A stretch of 17,351 bases of DNA, from assembly GCF_905372115.1 (NCBI RefSeq), contig NZ_CAJPNR010000046.1, forward strand, positions 1 to 17,351, read 5' to 3'. The translations under genes were made by a program, and so were the position numbers. Shown one piece after another: positions 6,833 through 14,090 of this stretch (positions are counted from its first letter, which is position 1; the number at the start of each line of letters is the position of its first letter). A model generated the notes under the pieces. It was not told where the DNA came from and ran no database searches. It worked only from the letters and a program-made list of their open reading frames with translations. The DNA is from an uncultured Streptococcus sp. GTDB taxonomy: Bacteria > Bacillota > Bacilli > Lactobacillales > Streptococcaceae.

Positions 6833-7204
6833 TTAGGCAGCTTCAAAAATCTGAATGGTAGAGCCCTTTTCAATTACTACTGCTTGGTCTGCTGCAACAT
6901 GGAGAGTGCCCGGCAGGCTCCCCTCTTTTGAACCATCAAAAGAAATAGTGATATGGCCCAGTCCAGTTAAATTTTTTTCTACTACATTTCCTACGGCAGT
7001 AATCGAATATTCCTGACTATCTACGACCAGCTTTCCACCTTCTAGTATTGCACCTAGAAGATTTTTGTTATCGATTTTAAAACAATACTCTGCTAAGTCT
7101 TCCGGAGCTTCTTCTCCAAATAAAATGAGCATATTGGCATCTTGAATCATATTCTGAGCTTCAGGCCCCACTTGAATTACTTTAGCTTCAAAAATTTTCT
7201 TCAT
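6833..7204 (-). CDS. srlB: PTS sorbitol (glucitol) transporter subunit IIA
   Basis: A 123-residue cytoplasmic IIA of the glucitol PTS family; it passes phosphate from HPr to IIB for sorbitol uptake. It aligns over its whole length with what I recall of E. coli SrlB: (E)EAPEDLAEYCF at 31-42, ITAVGNV at 68-74, LGHITISFDG at 82-91, LPGTLHV at 97-103. The usual phosphohistidine, which I recall as His43 in E. coli (CFIH), aligns here with Ile44 (CFKIDN). The only histidines are His84 and His102, both conserved in E. coli. It is the last gene of the operon, 99 bases after IIB, with an inverted repeat in the gap. The ATG at 7204 has GAAAGGA rather far upstream and GGAA nearer. Confidence 0.92.
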   Translation of the reverse strand: MKKIFEAKVIQVGPEAQNMIQDANMLILFGEEAPEDLAEYCFKIDNKNLLGAILEGGKLVVDSQEYSITAVGNVVEKNLTGLGHITISFDGSKEGSLPGTLHVAADQAVVIEKGSTIQIFEAA

Positions 7205-7237
7205 CTAATTCCGATTCATCCTTTCTCAAATCTGTCA

Positions 7238-7263
7238 TAAACTTATGCTTATAGATAAGTTTA
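7238..7263 (-). repeat. Hairpin between the IIB and IIA genes
   Basis: TAAACTTAT (7238-7246) and ATAAGTTTA (7255-7263) form a perfect 9-bp stem with an 8-base loop inside the operon. There is no T run, so it is not a terminator. It may be an mRNA processing or stability element that sets the IIA level. Confidence 0.5.
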
Positions 7264-7303
7264 ACATAATAGTTGCTATGTTTACGTGCATCTATCATAA
7301 GGT

Positions 7304-8284
7304 TTACTGATAAAGGCCAATACTAGCTATCCAAGCTACTAGCACCCGCGGAACACCATTGAGAAAGCGTGAATAAAGCACAGAAGGGACACCAACCTCA
7401 ACTGTTTCAGACTTGGCTTCAGATAGACCGAGTGCTACAGGAATGAAATCACAACCGTTTTGAGTGTTGATAGCAAATATAGCTGGTAGAGCCATTTGGG
7501 GCGGAATATTCCCTTTTCCGATTTCGACTCCAATTAAGGTTCCGATAATCTGGCTGATAACAGCTCCGGGGCCTAACAAAGGAGATAGGAATGGCAAGGA
7601 ACAGATAAAGCCAATCAAAATGAGTCCCCAGATGTTCCCCGCTAGGGGAACCATTAATTTTGCCAGCCAATTTCCAACACCTGAACCTTGAATAACCCCA
7701 ATCAGCAAGGAAACAAAGGCCATGAAAGGAATGATTGTGTTGAGCATTGTTTGGATGGCTTCACGAGCAGCCTGGTTGAAGGTTGCAACGACTTTCCCAG
7801 CCCCCATCCCAATTCGTGCTACAATACTTGTTTCAGCTTTTTGCTCTGTAATTTTTTTACTAGTATCGTAAGTTGGCTTTTCAGTTACCACAGTTGTCGC
7901 TTTTTCGTCTTCATTAGCAGCAGAAATTTGATTAAGGCCAACTGCTGACACATAGATTTCCTCGGTGATATATTGTGCTAGAGGGCCACTTTTCCCTGTA
8001 GCGACAATATTGATTGTAGGGATCCCCTTTTTAGGATAAATACCGCAGCGAAGAGTACCGCCGCAATCCACGATTGCTAAAGCAATCTCCTCATCAGGGA
8101 TAGAAGTTTTAAACCCGTTAACAGCTTCCATACCGGTCAAATCAGCAATTTTATCTACAATATCTGGCTTTTCTCCGCCGCCAGTGATATAGATAAATTT
8201 ATGCTTAGCCTCACTAGGTGTAATGACCAAAGGGCCTCCGAAACCGCCATTTCCTTTAACAACTTTTATACTCTTATATGACAT
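7304..8284 (-). CDS. srlE: PTS sorbitol (glucitol) transporter subunit IIB (IIBC)
   Basis: A 326-residue membrane protein of the glucitol PTS. The N-terminal IIB domain (about 1-125) starts with KVVKGNGGFGGPL and carries IVDCGGTLRCGIYPKKGIPT at 71-90. One of Cys74/Cys80, most likely Cys74, takes phosphate from IIA and passes it to sorbitol. A linker with DTSKKITEQKAETS (140-153) leads to a membrane domain with segments at about 182-200, 212-234, 238-256, 264-286 and 306-325, including SPLLGPGAVISQIIG. Length and motifs match E. coli SrlE. The frame is open eight codons further to a TTG inside the IIC gene, but the ATG at 8284, with AAAGAGTGA before it, matches the family start. It begins 16 bases after the IIC stop. 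Confidence 0.93.
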   Translation of the reverse strand: MSYKSIKVVKGNGGFGGPLVITPSEAKHKFIYITGGGEKPDIVDKIADLTGMEAVNGFKTSIPDEEIALAIVDCGGTLRCGIYPKKGIPTINIVATGKSGPLAQYITEEIYVSAVGLNQISAANEDEKATTVVTEKPTYDTSKKITEQKAETSIVARIGMGAGKVVATFNQAAREAIQTMLNTIIPFMAFVSLLIGVIQGSGVGNWLAKLMVPLAGNIWGLILIGFICSLPFLSPLLGPGAVISQIIGTLIGVEIGKGNIPPQMALPAIFAINTQNGCDFIPVALGLSEAKSETVEVGVPSVLYSRFLNGVPRVLVAWIASIGLYQ

Positions 8285-8300
8285 AATTTCACTCTTTCTA

Positions 8301-8843
8301 TCAATCAAATGTTTTACTCAAGGTAACACCTTGCTGTTTTGCAACATAGGCAGTCGTAAAATCTGTTACCCATCCACCAACAAAGTTCATGATAATTCCT
8401 ACAAGCATGTAACGGATTGCCAGGTCCATCTGACTTAAACCTAAAGTTTGAATTCCTGTCGCAATTCCCATCCATACAAACAATTCCCCAGGATTGATAT
8501 GTGGGAATACACCATTTGAAGTATGGCAGAACTGCATCTGAGCTGCTACAAAACTAGGTTTATAATATTCTGGTAAGAAACGTCCCATACTGATCGCCAT
8601 CGGATTCCCCAGCATAAAGGCTGAAATGAAAGGTAAAATCATATACCGGCTAACAGGATTTTTGGCAGAAATCTTAGCCAGAGAATTGACCTTCTCTTCT
8701 CCCAAGAAAGCGATAAGGGTATTCATTGCAATCAATAGCATTAAGACAAGCGGTACAATATTTGTCATCCAGCTAATAAAGGTTTCTCCACCTAATTGGA
8801 AGAGTTTCATAAAACTCTCTGCAAATTTTGTAATGTGATTCAT
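8301..8843 (-). CDS. srlA: PTS sorbitol (glucitol) transporter subunit IIC
   Basis: A 180-residue integral membrane protein that forms, with the C-terminal part of IIB, the sorbitol channel of the PTS. An amphipathic N-terminus (MNHITKFAESFMKLFQLGG) precedes membrane segments at about 25-47, 65-86, 118-135 and 142-160. The family stretch FISAFMLGNPMAISMGRFLP and the loop CHTSNGVFPHINPGELFVW are present. ATG at 8843 follows AAAGGAG by six bases and overlaps the gutM stop as ATGA, so translation is coupled. The next gene, IIB, follows directly. Identity is clear from the split IIC/IIB/IIA arrangement typical of the glucitol family. Confidence 0.93.
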   Translation of the reverse strand: MNHITKFAESFMKLFQLGGETFISWMTNIVPLVLMLLIAMNTLIAFLGEEKVNSLAKISAKNPVSRYMILPFISAFMLGNPMAISMGRFLPEYYKPSFVAAQMQFCHTSNGVFPHINPGELFVWMGIATGIQTLGLSQMDLAIRYMLVGIIMNFVGGWVTDFTTAYVAKQQGVTLSKTFD

Positions 8844-9337
8844 AAGGAACTCCTTTTCTTATTTTTTTTAAATAACTGTTTAATAGATAATTGTAAGTAA
8901 TTCGCATAAAAGCCGAATCCCAGAAAAGAATCAGATGAACTTGTCTCTTTCTCAATACCTGCCTCATGCCAAAGATAGACTTTTCTAGCATCTTCTATGG
9001 CTGATTGCATCAACTTATTTTCTTTTCTCACAAGAGGATTATACTTGTCAAAATAATGGATGTCTTCTCCAACATAATCGTCCATATTTTGAAAACGCGC
9101 TAAGATTGTGACTCCTTGCATTTTGCTAGCTTTAAGAACCCGACCGTTTTCATCAACCGCGAACATGACAATCGTACCGGATTTTATTCTTCCGGACTTT
9201 CTGCCAATCGCTACGCGCCCCAGTTTTCGGAGCATCGTATAGGTCTTATTGAAGTCTTTGAGTTGCTGCCAGCCGAGGAACATTTGAAATATATAAGCTG
9301 CCATGACAAATACAGCGAAAATTATTAGCGAATTCAT
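8840..9337 (-). CDS. gutM: Glucitol operon activator protein GutM
   Basis: A 165-residue GutM/SrlM-family protein. In enterobacteria GutM activates the sorbitol operon together with the GutR repressor; in streptococci the gene sits between gutR and the IIC gene, as here. One membrane segment at about 3-22 (IIFAVFVMAAYIFQMFLGW) anchors it, followed by the family core QLKDFNKTYTMLRKLGRVAIGRKSG (about 26-50) and a basic tail (KQLFKKNKKR). With a membrane anchor it is unlikely to bind DNA as a simple activator; it may instead sense the transporter or modulate GutR, which is an inference. Its ATG shares one base with the gutR stop (TAATG) after AAAGGAG, and its own stop overlaps the IIC start. Confidence 0.88.
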   Translation of the reverse strand: MNSLIIFAVFVMAAYIFQMFLGWQQLKDFNKTYTMLRKLGRVAIGRKSGRIKSGTIVMFAVDENGRVLKASKMQGVTILARFQNMDDYVGEDIHYFDKYNPLVRKENKLMQSAIEDARKVYLWHEAGIEKETSSSDSFLGFGFYANYLQLSIKQLFKKNKKRSSL

Positions 9338-11202
9338 TAAAATACTCCTTTGCTCTTAGAAAATGATAGAAACTCTGTCTCTGTTTCTACAGCCCTCAAT
9401 GCTTCTTTTAGAGAAGGCTCTCCTGCAATTCGAAAAATGTCGTCATACAATTCCAGCAATTCACTTTCCATTTTTCTTTCAATTTCTGAGGGTATGGCGA
9501 CTAGAAAGATAAATTCAATCCATTCATCTCCTTTTTGATAAGGCTCTTCTAGTTTTCCAAACATTAAAATAGTCTTTGCATAACCCTGGTTAATTGTATG
9601 GGGGAAGGCAATTCCTCCACCAAAAATGGTTGATTGCTTTTTCTCCCTATCAATTATCCGATTTCTAAAACCTTCATCAATCATCTGAAGTTTCTCTAAC
9701 TCTGAAATCATATTTAGCAAGTATTGCTGATAGGTTTTTTGGGGGCTCAACCGAAGAAAACGTAAGCTGACTGTTTCTAGATTTTTTTGATGAAAAGCAT
9801 TGGCCCTCTGCCATTCTTCCTGCAGCCATTGATCATCAAAAAGATGATTAACTTGAATGACTGGAGATTTAGAATCTTTATATTTTAGAGGAACTGTCGT
9901 AAAAATCGCGAAATAGTCCTGATTTAAATCCACATTAAAATCCTCTTCAGAATACTGAGTAATGTCTACATCATTTCCAAGGACTCGTCTGAGTTGCTGA
10001 ATAATCATCGCAGCAGTTCCTCTTCCTGTTGTGCAAACTACAGCTATCTGCTTGCGATAACCCTTAACAGCAGAATTTTGCTTTCTTAAAATCATTTCAA
10101 AATACAAAGCCAGATATCCGATTTCAGATAATTCCATTTCAGAACCAAAAATTGCAGATAGTTCTTCTCCAGCTATTTTTGCCATTTCAAAAGCAAAAGG
10201 ATATTGAGTTTGAACCTCGCCATGAAATATATCATTAGCTTGCACATGGAAAATCAGTCGATTGATTAAGGGGCCTAGATGAGATTTGATTTCTTCAAAT
10301 AATTCTTCATCATCAAAGTGAACCAACATTGTTTCTTTGACTTTCTTGACAATCCCTTGAAAAATATTTGCAAGCTGTTCAGATTGATAAGATGTCTTGC
10401 TTAAAGTGTCAATAAAACGGACATTAAACGGAAAACACAAAAAGTCTATCTCAAACTGACTGAGAGAAATCTTATAAGTCATCTCAATATGATAGATTAA
10501 TTTCTCAGCTAAAGGTGTCTCTGTTAAATCATTCCTATAGTAAGGAATAGGACAATTCAACACTCTAGATGTATGAATACGCTCCACCATAATTGAAATG
10601 GTCTTTCGAAGGAGTTCCTGTGTTTCTTTAGGGATTTTATAGTCCTGGACTAGCGTCTCCAGAAAAGAAGATGTTGCCTCAGTGAGTGTCCTTCCTTCAA
10701 AGTAAGGAGCCACTTGGTGAATATAGAGCAAGCGCAAATTCAGCTCGCTCCCCAAGACCTCCAGCCCACGGTTGGGCTTTCCTGAAATAGTGATAGAGTA
10801 ACTCTCTGCCAAAGATTTTACTTGTTTTAAATCCTTATTAAGGGTACTTCTACTAACACCTACTTCCTCAGCCAAGTCGTCAATAAGAAGAGGGGAGGTT
10901 GACTCAATTAAACGTTTTAGCAAATAGGCAATTCTTTTACTGGAAGAATTGAAGTCACTCTCCTGTTTTAAACTACCAGATAAAATCCTTTCCAACTCTG
11001 TATAGTCATACACTTCTAACATTAACTGATCATCTTGTGCGATAATCTGGATATTAGGAGCCAAAACATCATTTAATTGTTGGATACTCTTTTGCAAGGT
11101 TTGCAAGCTAATATCCAGTTCTGAGCGCATATCTACCAAGGAATAAGTTGGCTGCGAGACCATTTTATCTAAAATATTATACCACCGATTTACTAAGGTC
11201 AA
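9337..11202 (-). CDS. gutR: PRD-containing sorbitol operon regulator GutR
   Basis: A 621-residue multidomain PTS-controlled transcriptional activator of the MtlR/LicR type. Domains in order: winged helix-turn-helix (about 4-62), a second HTH at about 105-133 (LLIDDLAEEVGVSRSTLNKDL), PRD1 (about 190-290, with His210), PRD2 (about 295-378, with His319 and His327 in RLIFHVQANDIFHGE), a IIB-Gat-like domain starting at 383 (VVCTTGRGTA, Cys390) and a IIA-like domain at about 475-621 with the phosphorylatable His535 in GGGIAFPHT. Phosphorylation by HPr and the sorbitol enzymes would tie activity to sugar flux. The start is a TTG at 11202 after AGGGAAGAGAG; the HTH begins at once, so no other start fits. 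It lies 24 bases after the dehydrogenase gene, inside its own regulated operon. Confidence 0.93.
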   Translation of the reverse strand: MTLVNRWYNILDKMVSQPTYSLVDMRSELDISLQTLQKSIQQLNDVLAPNIQIIAQDDQLMLEVYDYTELERILSGSLKQESDFNSSSKRIAYLLKRLIESTSPLLIDDLAEEVGVSRSTLNKDLKQVKSLAESYSITISGKPNRGLEVLGSELNLRLLYIHQVAPYFEGRTLTEATSSFLETLVQDYKIPKETQELLRKTISIMVERIHTSRVLNCPIPYYRNDLTETPLAEKLIYHIEMTYKISLSQFEIDFLCFPFNVRFIDTLSKTSYQSEQLANIFQGIVKKVKETMLVHFDDEELFEEIKSHLGPLINRLIFHVQANDIFHGEVQTQYPFAFEMAKIAGEELSAIFGSEMELSEIGYLALYFEMILRKQNSAVKGYRKQIAVVCTTGRGTAAMIIQQLRRVLGNDVDITQYSEEDFNVDLNQDYFAIFTTVPLKYKDSKSPVIQVNHLFDDQWLQEEWQRANAFHQKNLETVSLRFLRLSPQKTYQQYLLNMISELEKLQMIDEGFRNRIIDREKKQSTIFGGGIAFPHTINQGYAKTILMFGKLEEPYQKGDEWIEFIFLVAIPSEIERKMESELLELYDDIFRIAGEPSLKEALRAVETETEFLSFSKSKGVF

Positions 11203-11225
11203 CTCTCTTCCCTACCTTCATTGTT

Positions 11226-12026
11226 TTAACCGCGAGTTTTACCTCCGGCAATATTTGTAGTGACACCTGTTATATAGCTAGAACGGTCTGAAATATAGAA
11301 CGCTACAAGATCAGCTACTTCCCGTAGTTTCCCACTCCGTCCCAATGGAGTCGTTGAAGTTGAAGCATAACCAGCTCGAATATCTTCTACCGTCTTTCCA
11401 CGGGTATAAGCAAGAGCTTCCTCGTAAGAAAGAGTTCGAAGACCCGTAGCTTCCATAATTCCTGGAGCAATTCCAACCACACGTACACCATGTTTCCCAA
11501 GCTCTTTCGCCCATGAACGAGTATAACTATAGACTGCCGCTTTCGTTGCAGCATAGGCACTTTGTCCTTCAGAACCTTCCAAGCCTGCTTCTGAAGCCAT
11601 GTTCACAATTACACCTTTCCCATTTTTCACTAAAATACGTCCTACTGCCTGACTAACCAGATACAAACCTTTTTGATTAATCATTGTTACTTTTTCGAAC
11701 GTCTCATCGTCCAACTCGTAAGGACCTTTAGGATTTTCTGCATCGATTAATAATCTAGGGACATTAATCCCCGCATTGTTGACTACCGCATCAATATTGC
11801 CAAATCTTTCAACTATTTTGGCAACACCCTCTTCTACTTCAGAGCGAGAAGTTACATCAACTTTTACAAATAATAGATTCGGGTGACGCAAATCGTTGTC
11901 GCTAAGATCAAAATTCGCTACATTGACTCCTAATTCCAGCAATTCTTCAACGATTGCCTTACCGATCCCAGATGACGCACCCGTCACAAGAACTGTTTTA
12001 CCTTTAATGTCTAACCAATCATTCAT
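11226..12026 (-). CDS. srlD: Sorbitol-6-phosphate 2-dehydrogenase (SDR family)
   Basis: A 266-residue short-chain dehydrogenase that oxidises sorbitol 6-phosphate to fructose 6-phosphate with NAD+ (EC 1.1.1.140), feeding glycolysis beside pgi. The Rossmann motif TGASSGIG is at 15-22, an acidic NAD-selecting Asp40 at the end of beta-2 (VANFDLSD), NNAG at 83-86, catalytic Ser145 and the YxxxK pair Tyr158/Lys162 (SAYAATKAA). The SDR family is broad; the substrate is assigned from being first in an operon with GutR, GutM and glucitol PTS genes. An in-frame TTG lies five codons upstream but within the ribosome site region; ATG at 12026 follows GAGAGGT at seven bases and is chosen. Also called gutF in streptococci. 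Confidence 0.93.
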   Translation of the reverse strand: MNDWLDIKGKTVLVTGASSGIGKAIVEELLELGVNVANFDLSDNDLRHPNLLFVKVDVTSRSEVEEGVAKIVERFGNIDAVVNNAGINVPRLLIDAENPKGPYELDDETFEKVTMINQKGLYLVSQAVGRILVKNGKGVIVNMASEAGLEGSEGQSAYAATKAAVYSYTRSWAKELGKHGVRVVGIAPGIMEATGLRTLSYEEALAYTRGKTVEDIRAGYASTSTTPLGRSGKLREVADLVAFYISDRSSYITGVTTNIAGGKTRG

Positions 12027-12058
12027 TTTGATACCTCTCAAATTTTATTTACAAGGCA

Positions 12059-12087
12059 ATTATACAGCGCTTTCATAAAAGAATTAA
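12059..12087 (-). promoter_or_regulatory. Promoter of the sorbitol operon
   Basis: Minus-strand -10 TATAAT (12064-12059), 17-base spacer and a poor -35, TTAATT (12087-12082). The weak -35 fits a promoter that depends on an activator, presumably GutR. The AT-rich stretch 12088-12125 upstream is the likely place for its binding; no clear operator was recognised. Confidence 0.65.
12062..12075 (-). promoter_or_regulatory. cre-like CcpA site over the sorbitol -10
   Basis: TGAAAGCGCTGTAT matches the consensus TGWAARCGYTWNCW at 12 of 14 positions and overlaps the -10 box. CcpA binding there would block RNA polymerase when glucose is present, as expected for a secondary sugar operon. Confidence 0.6.
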
Positions 12088-12143
12088 GACACTCTTTTTT
12101 TCACTGTTCAAAAAAATAATAAACTAATTAAGAGGCTTGTACT

Positions 12144-12180
12144 AAAAAATCCACAAGAAATGAACTTGTGGATCTTTTTA
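12144..12180 (-). terminator. Bidirectional terminator after pgi
   Basis: ATCCACAAG (12149-12157) and CTTGTGGAT (12165-12173) form a perfect 9-bp stem with a 7-base loop. The minus strand continues into TTTTTT and the plus strand into CTTTTTA. It ends pgi transcription 30-60 bases past the stop and insulates the sorbitol promoter. Confidence 0.88.
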
Positions 12181-12210
12181 TATTATAAATGAACTCAAAG
12201 CATATGAGAA

Positions 12211-13560
12211 TCAAAGACGTGCATTCAACTCAGCCCCCAGCTCTTCAAAGCCTGGTTTCCCAAGAAGAGCAAACATGTTTTTCTTATAAGCCTCAACTCC
12301 TGGCTGGTCAAATGGATTGATACCATTCAGGTAGCCAGAAAGAGCAATAGCTAACTCAAAGAAGTAAATAGTATAGCCCAAAGTGAACTCATCTTGCTCA
12401 GGCAGGGTCACAAACATATTTGGCACTCCGCCGTCTGTGTGAGCTAACAGCACTCCATCTGTTGCTTTCTTATTGACAAAGTCAACATCTTTTCCTTGCA
12501 GATAGCCAAGGCCATCCAAGTCTTCTGCTAATTCAGGAATCAACACATTTTTGCGAGGCTTATCTACACGAATAACTGTTTCAAAGAGGATACGAGTTCC
12601 TTCTTGAATAAATTGCCCCAAAGAGTGCAGGTCTGTTGAGAAGTTCGCTGAAGTTGGGTAGATACCTTTTTGATCTTTACCTTCTGACTCACCAGCCAGT
12701 TGCTTCCACCATTCTGAGAAGTATTGCAAAGACGGTTCGTAGTTAGCTAGAACTTCTGTCAGATAACCTTTACGGTACAAGATATTGCGTACAACTGCAT
12801 ATTGATATGCTTCATTTTCAGCCAACTTATCAGAAGCATAAGCCTTGCGAGCAGCATTTGCTCCTTCCATCAACTTGCTGATATCAGCCCCTGCAGCTGC
12901 GATTGGCAAGAGTCCCACTGCTGTCAATACTGTAAAACGACCACCTACACTATCAGGCACTACAAAAGTATCCCAGCTATTAGCATCTGCTTCAACCTTA
13001 ACTGCACCTTTAGCGCGGTCTGTAGTTGCATAAATCCGTTTATTTGCTTCTTCCTGACCATACTTCTTAACCAAGAGTTCTTTGAAGACACGGAAAGCAA
13101 TAGCAGGCTCTGTAGTTGTTCCTGACTTAGAAATAACGTTGACAGAGAAATCTTTGTCTGATACATAGTCTACCAAATCAGCCAAATAGCTTGAAGAGAT
13201 AGAGTTTCCAGCATAGAGGATCTGAGGTGCCTTGCGTTCTTCTTTGCTTTGCAAGTTTACAAATGAATTATTCAAGAAATCAATAGCTGCACGTGCCCCT
13301 AAATAAGATCCTCCAATACCGATGACGATTAACACTTCACTATCAGATTGGATTTTAGCAGCCGCCTTTTGAATACGAGCAAATTCATCTTTATCATATT
13401 CTTCAGGCAAATTCAACCAGCCTGTCATTTCTGCTCCAGGACCTGTTCCGTTTCGTAGAGCATTATCTGCTGCAGTCACTTGAGGCTGCATATAATCTAA
13501 TTCATGTGGTGCTACAAACTTATCCAGTACCTTTGAATAGTCAAATTTAATATGTGTCAT
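12211..13560 (-). CDS. pgi: Glucose-6-phosphate isomerase
   Basis: A 449-residue cytosolic glycolytic enzyme interconverting glucose 6-phosphate and fructose 6-phosphate (EC 5.3.1.9), of the usual Gram-positive length. The phosphate-binding GIGGSYLGARAA is at 81-92, SKSGTTTEPA at 144-153, the PGI signature segment VGGRFTVLTAVGLLP at 205-219, and the FIQEGTR stretch carries the catalytic Glu region. The ATG at 13560 follows TTGGAGGAT at proper spacing. It stands alone between its own promoter and the terminator at 12144-12180. Fructose 6-phosphate made by the neighbouring sorbitol operon is a substrate, although the operons are separately controlled. Two cre-like sites suggest carbon-dependent regulation. 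Confidence 0.97.
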   Translation of the reverse strand: MTHIKFDYSKVLDKFVAPHELDYMQPQVTAADNALRNGTGPGAEMTGWLNLPEEYDKDEFARIQKAAAKIQSDSEVLIVIGIGGSYLGARAAIDFLNNSFVNLQSKEERKAPQILYAGNSISSSYLADLVDYVSDKDFSVNVISKSGTTTEPAIAFRVFKELLVKKYGQEEANKRIYATTDRAKGAVKVEADANSWDTFVVPDSVGGRFTVLTAVGLLPIAAAGADISKLMEGANAARKAYASDKLAENEAYQYAVVRNILYRKGYLTEVLANYEPSLQYFSEWWKQLAGESEGKDQKGIYPTSANFSTDLHSLGQFIQEGTRILFETVIRVDKPRKNVLIPELAEDLDGLGYLQGKDVDFVNKKATDGVLLAHTDGGVPNMFVTLPEQDEFTLGYTIYFFELAIALSGYLNGINPFDQPGVEAYKKNMFALLGKPGFEELGAELNARL

Positions 13561-13588
13561 GTTTATCCTCCAATTGTTCTTTTCTTTT

Positions 13589-13617
13589 ATGATAACGCTT
13601 TAAGAAAAAATAAGCAA
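13589..13617 (-). promoter_or_regulatory. Sigma-A promoter of pgi
   Basis: Minus-strand -35 TTGCTT (13617-13612), 17-base spacer, -10 TATCAT (13594-13589). Start of transcription is expected near 13582, giving a leader of about 22 bases with the ribosome site. Confidence 0.75.
13590..13603 (-). promoter_or_regulatory. cre-like CcpA site overlapping the pgi -10
   Basis: TTAAAGCGTTATCA matches TGWAARCGYTWNCW at 13 of 14 positions and covers most of the -10. In this position CcpA would repress. It is one of two sites at this promoter. Confidence 0.6.
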
Positions 13618-13631
13618 GTGCTTTTACTATT

Positions 13632-13645
13632 TTAAAACGTTTACA
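13632..13645 (-). promoter_or_regulatory. cre-like CcpA site upstream of the pgi -35
   Basis: TGTAAACGTTTTAA matches the cre consensus at 13 of 14 positions, centred about 56 bases before the predicted start. Upstream cre sites can act in activation by CcpA, as for glycolytic genes. Confidence 0.6.
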
Positions 13646-13821
13646 TTTTTTATTCTATACTATTTTTCTAAATAAGCTAATCCTAGGACATAACTGAGAG
13701 CAATCGTTTGCGTAAGTCAACAAATTTTAGGCCTATTAAGAAGAATAATTTTGATTGACAAGAAAACCAATATGCTTCTTAAGATTGGATGTCAGCTGAA
13801 TTCATTTCAGGTCCGTTCGAA

Positions 13822-13966
13822 CTGCGTCAATGTACCTAAGTTCTTTTGCGTCCTTTGGACTTAATTCACTAAAAGACTCTATAAGGTTTACAGATTTTTC
13901 CCTTATGGGAAAAACTGCATCCATTGCTCTAAGATTCATCTGCGCCTTTCAGGCTTGATTCATTAA
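13822..13966. repeat. Two diverged tandem ~51-nt units with hairpins, unknown
   Basis: The 415-base stretch between pgi and the SRP RNA has no gene. Within it, 13822-13872 and 13915-13966 align by hand at about two thirds identity, with shared blocks CTGCRTC, CTAAG, TTC, TGCG, CCTTT and CTTRATTCA.TAA. Each unit holds a small hairpin (GTCC/GGAC; GCCT/AGGC), and the second is enclosed by an 8-bp stem ATTGCTCT/AGAGCAAT (13923-13930, 13965-13972). The linker carries a strong hairpin. A further inverted repeat, TTAAGAAG/CTTCTTAA, lies at 13736-13743 and 13775-13782. Strand and function are unknown: an RNA gene, a tandem aptamer-like leader or a mobile palindromic repeat are all possible. Confidence 0.5.
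13891..13917. repeat. Strong hairpin linking the two tandem units
   Basis: CAG-A-TTTTTCCC, loop TTAT, GGGAAAAA-CTG: 3 + 8 paired bases with a single bulged base. It resembles no terminator, as no T run follows the stem on either strand beyond the stem itself. Confidence 0.6.
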
Positions 13967-13975
13967 GAGCAATAG

Positions 13976-14051
13976 AAAAGAGCACACAGTTTACATCGCT
14001 TAGGGCTGCTGGATTCCTCCCCTGACCCGCTTCACGCAAAACTGTTGCTCC
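13976..14051 (-). ncRNA. ffs: Signal recognition particle RNA (4.5S/scRNA)
   Basis: The minus strand carries the conserved SRP RNA domain IV: GCGGGTCAGGGGAGG followed by AATCCAGCAGCCCTAAGC (about 14031-13998), with the GGTCAGG...AGCAGCC symmetric and asymmetric loop core bound by Ffh. Outer stems pair GAGC..ACAGTTT (14050-14040) with AAACTGT..GCTC (13991-13980), giving one long helical hairpin ending in TTTTC. The predicted RNA is about 76 nt, a compact bacterial form. With Ffh and FtsY it targets membrane proteins to the Sec translocon. The gene lies just downstream of tadA with its own promoter, the tadA-scr order also known from Bacillus. The exact ends are inferred. Confidence 0.9.
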
Positions 14052-14058
14052 ATTAATT

Positions 14059-14087
14059 AGTATAACACAAACTTTTGATTTTGGCTA
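14059..14087 (-). promoter_or_regulatory. Promoter of the SRP RNA gene
   Basis: Minus-strand -10 TATACT (14064-14059) and a 4/6 -35, TAGCCA (14087-14082), with 17 bases between. The -35 sits directly next to the tadA stop codon. Predicted start is close to 14052. Confidence 0.65.
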
Positions 14088-14090
14088 ATT

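Noticed and set aside
13815..13972. Glycine, c-di-GMP or ZTP riboswitch
   Set aside because: The tandem layout recalls the glycine class, but none of the conserved core strings of these classes are present and no gene start follows at riboswitch distance.
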